Assembly (NCBI GenBank): GCA_935421135.1
Contig: OW285196.1
Coordinates: 10,551,501-10,615,500, forward strand
Direction: 5' to 3'
DNA length: 64,000 bases
Origin: Bugulina stolonifera
Lineage: Eukaryota; Bryozoa; Gymnolaemata; Cheilostomatida; Bugulidae
In this document: positions 18,906-30,186 of the stretch, piece by piece
How positions within the stretch are numbered: the stretch's first letter is position 1
How the letters are laid out: each line of letters opens with the position of its first letter
Position numbers and translations under genes: made by a program
The notes under the pieces: generated by a model
What the model was told of the DNA's origin: nothing
Seen by the model: only the letters and a program-made list of their open reading frames with translations
Databases searched by the model: none

Positions 18906-20107
18906 TGTCTACTAGCTGTTGCAATCTAAGAGTTTGATGCTGCGCGTACGCCACCTAAACGTGCATGTGGGCATGCAATGGTAGAGGTAACAGACGAAAT
19001 AATATCACAGTTAACAGTAACAGGTTGATAAAAATGTACATTGTACATTTATACATTGGGAAAGTACCAAGGGTCTTTTGGTCAATGTGGTTTTATGTCA
19101 GTGATACAGCCATCTACATGTAGTTGTCTTTCATTTCTGTTAAATATTCAAACTTTTTGGTAGCCTTACTTTAATCGTATTGATGGTTTCCATCTTTTTA
19201 CTGATGTGTGCAAACGCAGCGTGGTAATCAATCACATAGCCTACTGCTAGTTTCAACCTATTTCTAATGGTTTATATATAAATTCTTTGAAAATATTGTT
19301 GAATTTTAGAGATTGGATACTCCTGATATAAGTAGGCCTAACACTAAGTTGTCTACGTTGAAGAGCAGCTGAATATTTTAATAATTAGTCTGATCAATGC
19401 AATCAGCAATCAACAATCAGTCGTTGGGGTCATGCAAGCCAGCATGGCTTCAAGGTAACTCCTCTACCTCTCCCAAAAAGGCCATGTCATCTGGGCCTTT
19501 CTCACAGGGAGTTGGTCATCACTGGCACCTTGGATGCACTGAACTACCTTGCATGTCATTGCCCATCTTTATGTAGAGAAGCTGCCAAACAGCGAATGAA
19601 AGCACTTAATGTTGCTTCAATGTTATGAGTGTACTCGGTCAGAATTACTTAGTATATTACAGTGAAAGTTTTTACGCACAACTACAATACATTCCAGTGA
19701 TTTACAAAAATTCTAGTATTTCAGAGGAGAGTTACATGTACATATAGGAGAAAAAGGTGGGACACATTCGTCCAGTGTTTTTCTCATTCGCAATAGTATT
19801 GACCCATATAACTCTGCTAAATATACATGTAATTGCATGTACAAATAAATATTACCCGTCTATCTTGGACAACGACATTCAAAATATTTAAATATTTAAA
19901 GTATACAATATTTTAAATTATTAGTTTAGAACATCCAGAGTGAAATATCCTTTTCTAAATTTGTTCTGTGCAGTTAGAAACCTCTGGACTGTGCTATCCC
20001 TTATTCCGGTGGTAATTAACGTAGCCTGTGCCAGTATGCCTTGATCGATTATTTGAACTTCGAGCACACACACATGTATTTATCTTTTCTTATCTCTCAT
20101 TACACAG
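18906..20107. other. Non-coding stretch upstream of gene A exons
   Basis: Searched for the signal-peptide exons seen in the other copies (ATGAATG..., and a short exon with TTATTTGG). None was found, which supports gene A being 5'-truncated. Confidence 0.5.
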
Positions 20108-23100
20108 CTAGCTGTGGGCCCAACACAACATTGGAATTAACCTCTCCAGAGTTTCCCTCCAACTATCCTCATAACATGTCATGTGAGACCACGATTGCTT
20201 ATAATGAAAGCCTCACTATTCTGTTCACCCACATGGCCATTGACGGCTCAGACAAACTACAGGTAAACAAACATAATATATTTTCTTCAAAATTATTGTT
20301 AATTGACCTAAGAATTTTACAGTTTGTTACTCTGTATATGTTTTGCTGTATTGATTCAGTATGTATCTCTACAGAATGATAGTTCATGGCTTGAGATAAT
20401 ACATTTCTATATAATAACAGATCTTTGTTGATTGATACATGTGAGGGTGTTCCTGGTTACACTGTGATTAGTGCTAAATCTAACATCTATTATAGGAATG
20501 ATATATCCAAATGTATAGTATTTGTATTAGTATTAGTCAATAGATCTAGTGTCAAAGTAACTCTGTTATAACATAGTTACCTTGACATTAAACATTTATT
20601 CTGATTGGTGTCAAATCCGATTAATTAATAAAGATTTAATAAAATTATTATAAATACATAAATTTTTATTTGTCTGTTTTGTATATATTATAATCAATAT
20701 TTGGGATGGTGATACTAATACGATGCTAGCTGAACTCTATGGGTATGAGCTAACCTACCTGAAGACGGAGAGCACATACATTAAAATACGTTTTCAGACC
20801 GATGAGACCCTATCAAACTCTGGATGGAGAATCATGTGGAACGGTAAATTCTAATCACTATTGATTCTTTTCATGGGACCTTTACTGTAATGACAAGGCT
20901 ACTTGGTTCAGTTGTGAAGCTGTGAACATTTATGTTATCACCATTGCATAAAATTCAAAATGTGCAGTCCAAAGTTCTACATGTAAGTCTTCAAATGCAG
21001 AGGCCCTCAATTTCTTAAGGTTGGCTGTAGTGTCATGTCTCAACCTGTTAATGATAACAGTAGGTATATCCTGTATGTTGTTATTATTTATCATTGATTA
21101 TTTTTTTTGTTGATCACTGGAACCTGTAGTACGTTGTATAGTTAACATAAATGTTCTGCCTGTAAACATGTATATTTATGCATGTGTATTGGTATTTCAA
21201 AAAGGCGTAGTTGTAATTTGATGGGGTGAAATTTTGTTTCAGGTTCACAAAGTCAAGTCTACAATATTTATGTTTTAGCTGGTATCAGCGAGCAGACGGC
21301 AACAAAGGATTCTGATGAATATACATTGTAGTTCACTGAGTTTCAGTCACTCATATACAAATCTAATATATCCAACAATTTTTACTGATGAAGATGGTGT
21401 TGCTGACATAAACCTTGAGTCTATTAACATGGGCAGTGGCTATGACAGGATTATTGTAAGTACTTAAAATGTGATAAACATGATGTATTTAAACTGGTAG
21501 AAGTAAATTTGGCAGAGGCTTTCAGCTTAGTCGAGAGAGAACGAGTATGTTTGGTGCTTATTTGGGTGAACTGTGCACTCATGTATGCATAATCATAAAG
21601 TCCACTTGCATATTCCAATAAAATGTAGAATCCTTGTCGCCAGGTCACATGAATGCCTAACATAATTGATGGTTAAATACATGCTGTATGCGACTGCAAA
21701 ACTTCAAGAGAACTTGTCATACAAAGTTTTTACATCGGAGCAAGCCTGTCACTCAATTGCACAATTCAGTTGTTACAATATTTTGTTGTTCTTTGAAGAG
21801 CCATCTGGAAAGGAAATTGGTTCTTACGGTCAGAGCTATACAAACTATGTCAGATCTGGTACAGGTTCCATGAGTATATGGTTCGCCTTTGACCCTGATC
21901 CTTCAAACCAAGCTGAATGCAAGCTAAGCTGGCCAGCGGGTAAGTCTTAGAGAAGGGAGTTTTTCATCAAATTGAATTTGCTGTATACTGCAACATTTTC
22001 CAACAATTTCCCAAAATGATATTCAGCCTTTATTCTGTCGCATCTTAATTACGTTTATATGTAATTCAACTATACAGTCTTTTTTGATGAAAACTTACAA
22101 CACTTGTGGCAAAACAAAAAAATTAAAAGTAAGGAACATTGAATGATTATATACTGCCAGCATTAGTGAGTTACATAATGTAGACTACATGTAGTTCACC
22201 CTAACATTTTTACCAAGGTTTTTTGTTATATCAACCCAGGTTCTTATGAAAGCGCATCAAATTATCTTTGAAACGAATTTGCAAAAAATATCCAGTGGGC
22301 GCTGTAAATAAATGTTCACTTAGTATTCAAACTACAAAGTTCGCTAAGTGAATGCATTTCACTGTCTCGGCAAAGCACTTATACACAAAGTGATTGTACA
22401 TATTGCTGTGCAAAGATATCTATTGGTGTAATGGCTAAAGTGTTCCAAAGACGATAAAAACCTATATCTTTGGAAACTTTTGACTCTGTTGTGACGTGCT
22501 ATAGCAACAGAGCTAAGTGGACATGTTTGTAAACCACACAAGCGTAATAATTGTAATAAATTTTATGCCAAAAGTGCTACCATGATTTTCAGCTGATAAA
22601 TTAGTCGTTTACCCTCATCTCTTTGCAGACGAATGTCTTACCAACTCACATAACTCATCAACTGGTGTCATCACGTCTCATGGCTACCCAGACACATACT
22701 ACGGTAGACGAGACTACAGATGGTGTATCAACTCACCCACAGGGAAAGGTATCAACATCCACATCACGGATATGAATCTTCAGAATCCTAATTGTACTGA
22801 TGAATACGTAGAAGTAAGCTTGAACATAGTCTAGACTGATATTGAAATACTGTTACATTATTTTCATTCAAATATCATGTTACTCAGTAAGCAGGTGCCA
22901 CCCAGTAGTTACAGCTCTGGACTTTCATTTGTGTGGTTGATGACTGTGGTGAGGTAATCTTCAACATTCTTCTACTCTTATTGGATGTTCCACGCTAAAA
23001 AAGTGTGGTGAAGACACTTTTTCTTCTCAGACTTGAAAAAAACTCACCGGCTTATACTCCTCGGCGTGACCAGCCCGTAGCAGCTAGCACTGCCAGGTGC

Positions 23101-24474
23101 CAGTGCTGGCCAACTCCTTGTGAGAAAAGGCCCAGATGACATGGCGTTTTTTGGCAGGGGTAGAGGAGTTGCCTTGAAGCCATGCTTTTTATGACCCCAA
23201 AGACTATTGAGGCACAGGAGCAATTATGGCTAGATGCTCTTCGTAACACCACCGTGACGGGATTCGAACCTGTAGCCTTCAGCATGAAAGCACAGCATTC
23301 TAACCCCTAAGCCATGGCTGCTTCTCAAATTTGAAAAAAGTACAAAATAATATATCTTTATAACCATTTTCCTACATGGAATTAAAAGCAGCAACAAAAA
23401 CTGGTCATTTTGTATTTCATAAGCGAATGGTGTGGATTTTTACAGGTAATTGATAGAGAAGGAAACACGACTTTGTTGAGGCACTGCGAGAACAAACTAA
23501 TATATCAGAGAACTAACAGCGTCTTTGTTGTGATTATATTTCATTCGTCGACTTTTGATCATGATGTAGGTGGGTGGAGACTGGAATGGGATAGTAAGTA
23601 TTATAAAATTAGCATTACTGAAATCTTGCAAAGTTTAAATTTAGTCACTGTTTATAGATTCCAGTTGATAAAATGATTGAAAGCAGTTGCAACCATCAAT
23701 GTGGCCTTAACACCCAGCATTAAATGTTCTCCTGGTGTACATGTAAGTCTATACTTTAGTTATTAAATGGACAAATGATAGCATAATTGTAAATTCATAC
23801 CTTCAGACGATGATGTGACAACAACAACTACTACGGCAACGACACCAGCCACCACTACTACCACAACTGTACCAGCCGCCAGCACTACCACCACCACCAG
23901 TTCCACCACTGCTGGATTCTCACCAAGACCACCATCAAAGTATAATGACACACGTGAGTTAGATCAATGACATATTAACCTAATTTAGAGGAGGTTTAAG
24001 AGACTTTGATGCCGATATCGCCATTACATGCAAGTTATATGCTTATACATGTATATTATACCTATAACCAAATTATCTCTTTCTAAAATGGGATCACCGC
24101 TTTTTATTGGTTGTTGCGTAAACATGTCGTTTTTTAACAAATTGTATGCATATGGTTCGTATTTATTAGTGGTGAAAATTTTCAAGAAATTTTTTCTATT
24201 CAATCTCCCATCCTAAAAAGTTTAATTGAATACTAGTCTTATGTTTTGGTCTTTTGTTTTATGCACTAGGTTTATTGTAGCTTGTGAAACCTCTACCAGA
24301 TTCTATGCAGTCTGTCAATACAACAACCTTGAGTGTGTGAATGGAACCTACACCGATAGACTGTGCAGACGGCCAATGAACCAAGGTCAAATTCCGTCCA
24401 ATGTCGGAGAGGTTTACAGATCTTGTTGTATCACTGGTAGTTCTTTTGGATATTCTGCTAAACAGATTGTCTAA
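20108..24474 (+). pseudogene. CUB-cluster gene A, decaying copy
   Basis: Eight exons homologous to genes B-D are present: 20108-20262, 20699-20843, 21279-21455, 21789-21939, 22629-22813, 23446-23593, 23807-23953 and 24281-24474. The two signal-peptide exons are absent. Four defects are visible in the 5' half: the acceptor before 20699 is AT instead of AG, the acceptor before 21789 is TG, a TAG stands in frame at 21329, and the exon at 21279 is one base out of frame. The third CUB domain, the Thr-rich linker and the C-terminal six-Cys module (exons from 22629) are fully open with normal splice sites. In the first CUB domain both cysteines of one expected disulfide are replaced (Gly and Tyr). 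Either an old pseudogene or a relic whose 3' half could still be used. Confidence 0.8.
23041..23330 (-). mobile_element. tRNA-derived SINE, family 2, inside gene A intron
   Basis: Read on the minus strand from 23330, it has a box A-like TGGCTTAGGGGTTA and box B GGTTCGAATCCC (about 23259-23271), followed by an unrelated body. It lies in the intron between the two exons of the third CUB domain of gene A. Its tRNA head differs from SINE family 1. Confidence 0.72.
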
Positions 24475-25068
24475 CTCTAAATACTTCTACTACTCAGGAC
24501 AAAGGGAACGGGAGCTGCATCTTTACTAGCTGTGTTTTGTGTTCGGTTGTCAACCTTTGCCAAGGCCATGAGACACTCTTATGATCCGATGGCTATAAAT
24601 GATAAAAAAATTATAGTAACCTAATATATTAGCCATTAGGAAGCTTATAATATTTCAAATGAAGCTTTTGGCACTACATACATGACACATTTCAGTTATT
24701 CACAATTTATTCTGACTTTTAACTTTCAGCTTTTAAACAGTTATTAAAAACGCTGATGATGGTAAATGCTATTAAATATACATGTAATTCCAGCTCAGAG
24801 TAACACCATGCATTAATTTTTAGATGATCTAATATTACCGATTGACGGCATATTTTCTGTTTACTATAAATACACTGTATAGCCTGTGATGCCAGTTAAC
24901 CCCTTGTCCATATTCAGGTTTTAGATAGCTCATAACATGTGATAATATGAATGTGCAAGAAATGGACAAGTCCAAATTACATTGTGGAGATAACTCCTAG
25001 CATTCTTCTGCAAGTGTCAAGGTCATACTGTAAGAGTTAATGTAGAAGATAAAGTGTAAATTCATGTA
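24475..25068. other. Gene A downstream region with paralogous block
   Basis: The first bases after the stop (CTCTAAATACTTCTACT) are identical in genes B and C. A second block at about 24888-25020 aligns with 35279-35440 and 47816-47970, each with a CCAGTTAA/CCGCTTAA-like start, a TAGATA segment and GGAGATAAC/GGGGACAAC. These are relics of the duplicated unit. Confidence 0.5.
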
Positions 25069-25255
25069 CAGTGGAACTTGCTTAATTCAACCTCGGATAA
25101 TTCAAAAACTTGGTTAGTTCAAACTATTAGTCTTGGTCCCTGCTGAGCACTATACAATGACTTCAATTAAGTGAAGTGATCCTACAATTCAAACTCAGGC
25201 CTAATTCAAACCAATTATGGTGGTCCCTTGGAGTTTGATTAAGCAAGTTTTTCTG
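25069..25255. mobile_element. Pogo/Tigger-like MITE
   Basis: A 187-base element beginning CAGTGGAACTTGCTTAATT and ending with the imperfect inverted complement (ATTAAGCAAGTTTTTCTG). The CAGTGGAACC-type terminus with TTAATT and TCGGATAATTC-type internal sequence is typical of pogo/Tigger elements. It is flanked by TA on the left. There is no coding capacity. Confidence 0.62.
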
Positions 25256-25277
25256 GATAATGTTTATTTCTTTGGAT

Positions 25278-25690
25278 CAGTATAGAACGAGAGCTATGCC
25301 AGCAGTGAGAAACCCTTCTGGGCCTGTGATTTATATATGTTACAATGCTGTCAGTCTGGATCTCAGCTCTGGGTGGTGCTAGGACCTTGGAACCGTGTCC
25401 TCTGTTATTGCTGCCGGGGCGGGTCCGTAGCCTTAGGTCCTCGACCCCCACCCGAGGCAGGGTGTGTACCCAACCAACCCCACTCGCTATATTGATGCTG
25501 GAACTTGAGCTATGTGCTTGGAGTTGTCTTCTTGATACAAGGAAACACAACTCCCCATAGAGTCACTGCAATAAGCCTGATCACGAGTTATGTACATATT
25601 ATTGTGTGATCACAGTAAATAGACACCAGCCATCATTACATGCAAGCAGCGAGCAAATGTTGCAGTGAGACTTGCGTCGCAGACCAAGCA
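25278..25690. repeat. Dispersed GC-rich repeat (R1), single unit
   Basis: Matches 59170-59780, where the front part is present twice in tandem. Shared segments include GGTGGTGC, CTGCCGGGG, TAGCCTTAGG, CTCGACC and the downstream CTTGCGTCGCAGACCAAGCAC. Class unknown. ORFs on both strands are spurious. Confidence 0.65.
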
Positions 25691-27990
25691 CAAATCCCTT
25701 GTGATATAAAATCTCCTACATTATTTTCTGATTTTGCTGTTTACATGATCAAATAGTACATGTATGTGTTGTAGAATTTTGTACAATGAACCTACATGGA
25801 GGCTTTATGATAGTTTCAGAATAGCACATTGTAAATTTCATATCAGGTATAATTATATCGGCCAATCTACCATGTAGCTACTATGGCATTCTCAAAAGTT
25901 TATCATAGGGCTTCAAGGGGTGTTTTTCAAAATATTGGCATTTTGGTGATTTAGAACATTTGAACATTGGGGCAGCGATATACATGTAGAATTAAACTGT
26001 ACAGGTGTATTAGCTAAAGAGAAAGAACAATGAATTTTATACTACCTATCTGCCGGAAATTAGAACATCTTAATTGTAGACTAATAAACCAATTATATAC
26101 ATGAAGATCATACCAGTTTTCCCAGTTTTGCTTAAAGATTTGTACAAATATTGACAGGGAATGAGGTTAACTGAATAGAAATTTTGTAAGACTAGATCGT
26201 AACAATACCAAAACGATTTGCTTTTCATAGGTGGGTTGTGAATAAACATGAATAAACTAAAAACAATCTAGAAAGCATCACGTGTAGTGTGTTACGTGTG
26301 CAGTTGATGTATGTAAATGTTGTGAATGCGCTGTAAATGAATGACAAAGAGTCTCACATGTATGTTCAACCAAAGATTAACAAATTAAAGTAAAGGTGAA
26401 AAGGTGAGTGGGAATTGTCCGCTGAACAATTTGGTTAGGATGTGCCCACGTATCAGATACAACGTCAACTGATAGTTAACAAGTAGATGAGCAATGGGTA
26501 GCATATGCGTAAGCTTACACGTGACTGTTTGCATAAAGTAATATTGTAATGTCTTTATGGTCGAGGGACGACCTACTTGCACAAGTGAACAACCTATGAG
26601 TGGTTCTAGGCCTTCGTCATTACATGAAAGATCGACAGGTAATTGTAGTCAATAAGTTAACCAAGACGACCCATGTAGTCCCGAGTCAATGCTTGTTGCT
26701 ATGCTTGAGAAAGAGTATGTTTAGTCCTAGTAGGCTGTTCGGACATCAAGGTCGAAGACCTTTTCAGCTGGAACTACCCTGTAATACGAGAGAAGAATCG
26801 GTATAAGTAGTATGGAAGTGTCTTTATTGAGATCCAAGCATCAACTGAGACAATGACAGTAAAAAGCATTGGCCTTATATAGTATTCTACAACTTCCGGA
26901 AAATAGTTCCGATAACAGGCCGACGTAGTATCATCCGGAAAATGCACAACAAGATGGCAGCCGGAAGGCCGAGGTCCGACCCAAAATAAGTTGGCCATAA
27001 CAAAGTTTGCTTGAAAACATGTAAATCATGTGCAAAATGAGTTACAGCAATCTCTGAGACAACGGGCCTCCTTTACATACATGTAGGTATAAAAGAGTAT
27101 AAATGCTCAGTAATGCACATAACAGGTGAGTATGAAATATGTTTCTGCACAGGCTAGTCAACATACATTATGTACATAAATAATACGTGAATTATTCATG
27201 ACAATGCAATGCAGTACGAGTGGCTATGTCTATAATGTTACATTGACCACTACAGTATATTTAAAGTACTACTGAAATCATGCCTTTTCATGTAGCAATT
27301 ATGTTATATAGGTTATTATTTTTCCATATGTACCACAGAAATTCATATAATATAATCAGTTTGTCTGTTTTCTGCAAATGGAAAACACTGCAATATTGAA
27401 TTACAAAGGATGTAAACTTTGTTTACTCCGTAACTGTGGAAACAAAATGGAAGTTGCTACATTTAATTAGTGTGGTTAATTTAGCTGAAATTCTAGCATA
27501 GGTCAAGGGTGGGAATTAATGCCAGCAGTACCCAATATCCTCATCTAATCTGCTATTCCAAGTCTAGGCTTCAAGCAGAAACTTGGATCTCCATGTAGTT
27601 AATTACTGTGTCTTTGGTAAAATTTTGCTTGTTGCAACAGAGTACCCCAGCCAAGTGTTCTTGTTTTGCGTGCATTTGCTTACTACAGCATGTGGCCCCC
27701 AAATGATGTATGCCACACTTACACCACTCTCAATTGGCTTGAATAACTGTTGCATTACTTCCTATCCCTCCAATGAAATATTTATTTGTATTAGAGTGCA
27801 GTACATTCTAATGTACAATAATACAACGCATGCACGTTGTAATACAATGTCATGTACATACTGATACTGTATTAGACCATAACGCAGTATAATGTTATTA
27901 TATACATGTAGTTATACTATATGCATAATTCAATGTAATATAACATATTATAGTCTATCTAGTATATACTACAAAATGTATAACTATAAT
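25691..27990. other. Non-coding stretch with paralogous upstream block of gene B
   Basis: At 26220-26480 lies the block beginning GTGGGTTGTGAATAAACATG, shared with 39590-39800 and 50220-50425. A short ORF at 27640-27760 contains a Cys pair but has no family pattern. No other feature is supported. Confidence 0.45.
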
Positions 27991-28261
27991 AGGTGTCTTC
28001 GCGACCTGAACTTCAGACCCAGGCCGATTTACAAAAATATTTTCCGGCACACCTACGTCACAGAGTCGCGAACACACCGGCCTGGGCCAAAAGCAAAATT
28101 CCCATTTTTGCGCGAAGAAATCAGGTGTGCCGATGAGCTGGGGATGGTTTCGTCCGGCCAAGCAAAATCCCAGGCCAATAGCCCTTCTGACCTGGTTCGG
28201 ACGGCCATCTTGTAATTTTTATTTGCGACCCGGGTCCGTCCAAGAGGTCGCGAAGACACCT
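27991..28261. mobile_element. MITE with 17-bp perfect terminal inverted repeats, copy 1
   Basis: Starts AGGTGTCTTCGCGACCT and ends with its exact complement; 271 bases, no coding capacity. A second copy in reverse orientation is at 40879-41150. Flanks here show no clear target duplication. DNA-transposon type; the superfamily is not assignable from sequence alone. Confidence 0.85.
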
Positions 28262-29530
28262 GTAGTATCTACTCTATATTTTCATGCAAGTACTACTGTA
28301 TATCTGTATCTACATGTACATGATTTGTATTAATAAGTAACATGGTTGGCCATACAGTATAATCTCAAACAGGTCTGGATCTAGATGTAGGTCTATATAA
28401 CAATTATTACATACATATTACTGTATATTGCCACTTTATAATTTAAAAATATAATAAAATTATTTTACATCTATACATGTATTATACTAACAATATCTGC
28501 AGAAGTATTATATTCCTACAACATAGCCATAGCCCTCAACAAGCTTTGGTCAGCAACTAAAGGATCCTCACTCATAGCTTCCTTTGCTTGCCCTGCTTGT
28601 ACTGTATTACTCAATGGCCGGTCATATTATTGAGAAAACTATAGGATTACATAAGCCAAATAATTACAGAAAGCTCATAGCTGTGAGATTGCAGTGTAAG
28701 TATGGGGCACCTGGTAACTCCCCTACACATGACTATAATTAGAGAGCCAAGCTATGGGCCTTCACGGTCATACAGGACGTGGGCAACACCCCTGTAACTT
28801 AGGACTTCCTTTTCCAGAACCCACTTTTCATGATAATTTTATATGCTGGCATATCCCAGCCCAAATTATTTTCAGAGTTTTGATGAAGTGAATATAGCAG
28901 CCTCAGGGCTTAAAGTTTAGATATGCCAAACAAAATATTATCATTTCTATAGCCCTTTAAATGAAAGAAATTTACTTGAGTGGCTCCTATGTGAATTACT
29001 GTTACATTTTATATAGATTTACCGTTAAATGTTTTAGGTATTACTTGTTTTAACCCCATGTACATGTACACAGTATTTTTTTAATTTGGAAAGGTGCAGT
29101 TTACCTCTCATGACTAGACTATATCTTAACATGTTTAAACTAGTTTATATCACAATGTTGCTACAACAACTAGTTACTTGCAAAGCGACCTTCAACTGAC
29201 ATTCAAGTCGGTCCTATCAATTTTTAGGTAGTAGTACTAGATATACATGTAAGTGTTTTGCATTCAAGGGTGTTATATATATAAGGTAAAATTGAGTGCT
29301 AACGCTAACACTAATACTTAGAAAACAGTATAAAGATCTCTAACTTTTTGAATATATAAACTAGATGTGTGTAATCAAAGTGTCTATACAGAGGTTCTGG
29401 ACTCCTTCTGATGCAAAGACATAGTATTATGTACTATTTAAGCGCCTTCTACCTAGGATGAACGAGGCAATAATTTTGAGTTACGAATCATACAGGGAAA
29501 GCTTTCAATGGGTTAGATTGAGGGCCTCTG
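28262..29530. other. Non-coding stretch upstream of gene B promoter
   Basis: AT-rich sequence without supported genes, RNAs or repeats. Confidence 0.45.
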
Positions 29531-29537
29531 AGAGGAT

Positions 29538-29658
29538 CCAATCAGCAAACCAAATGTGGTATAGGCTCCGCCTATTTGTTAGACAGGCAAACCGAATAAT
29601 TATATAAGGATATTATTTTCATTCATCCTTCATTGTTCAGTGTTCAGCAGTTGAACGT
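29538..29658 (+). promoter_or_regulatory. Gene B promoter and non-coding first exon
   Basis: CCAATCAGCAAAC (29538) is followed by AGGCTCCGCCTA (about 29563-29574), TATATAAG (29601-29608) and a TTTTCATTCATCC start-like region. A splice donor (GAAC|GTAAGT) falls at 29656/29657. The same elements in the same order precede gene C at 41201-41308, so they are conserved between paralogues. The leader exon would join the acceptor at 30162, just before the coding ATG at 30187. Confidence 0.62.
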
Positions 29659-30186
29659 AAGTTTAAACACTATTGAATTAATATTTGCAATGTGTATGAT
29701 GTTGTGTTAATGCTAGTTTTTCTATTTTTTAGGACTGTTAGTGCATTACAGGTATTTTAGTGTAATGTTTGAATCAACAATGATATCACAAGCTAAGCGT
29801 AGTTTCAATGATATATAATTATAGTAATCAAAGTAGCACGACAGTAATAGTGTATTAGAGATTTATTTATTGTTGATGGCAAAATTTGTCTTTCATATAA
29901 CTACATAAATTGGCACATGAGAAATTGTTATTTGTTGAATTGCTCCATAGATGGCAGAAAGCACATGAATTTTTATAAAGTGGATATTCCAGAGGCAAAA
30001 ACAATTATTTCAGTGTAGATGCTACATTTAGATGTGTCTTAATGGTTCTGCATACATATTTGGACATTTTCTTTTAGACCTAAGTTTTCCAGGATAATTT
30101 TAAACTTCAGAAGCAGAGGTTCTTGATGCTATTCTATATAATACATCTGTCTTATCTTTTAGGATAAAGATACCGGAACAATCACC

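Noticed and set aside
23763..23951. Minus-strand Val-rich ORFs opposite the Thr-rich linker exons (also at 34140 and 63123)
   Set aside because: They are the antisense of ACC/ACA-type Thr repeats in exon 9 of genes A, B and D.
25239..25560. Overlapping ORFs of 71-103 codons on both strands
   Set aside because: They lie inside the dispersed R1 repeat and their frames are not kept in the copy at 59170-59780.
27583..27864. A Cys-containing ORF as an orphan cluster exon
   Set aside because: An acceptor-like TACAG and a Cys pair are present, but the sequence does not align with any exon of genes A-D.
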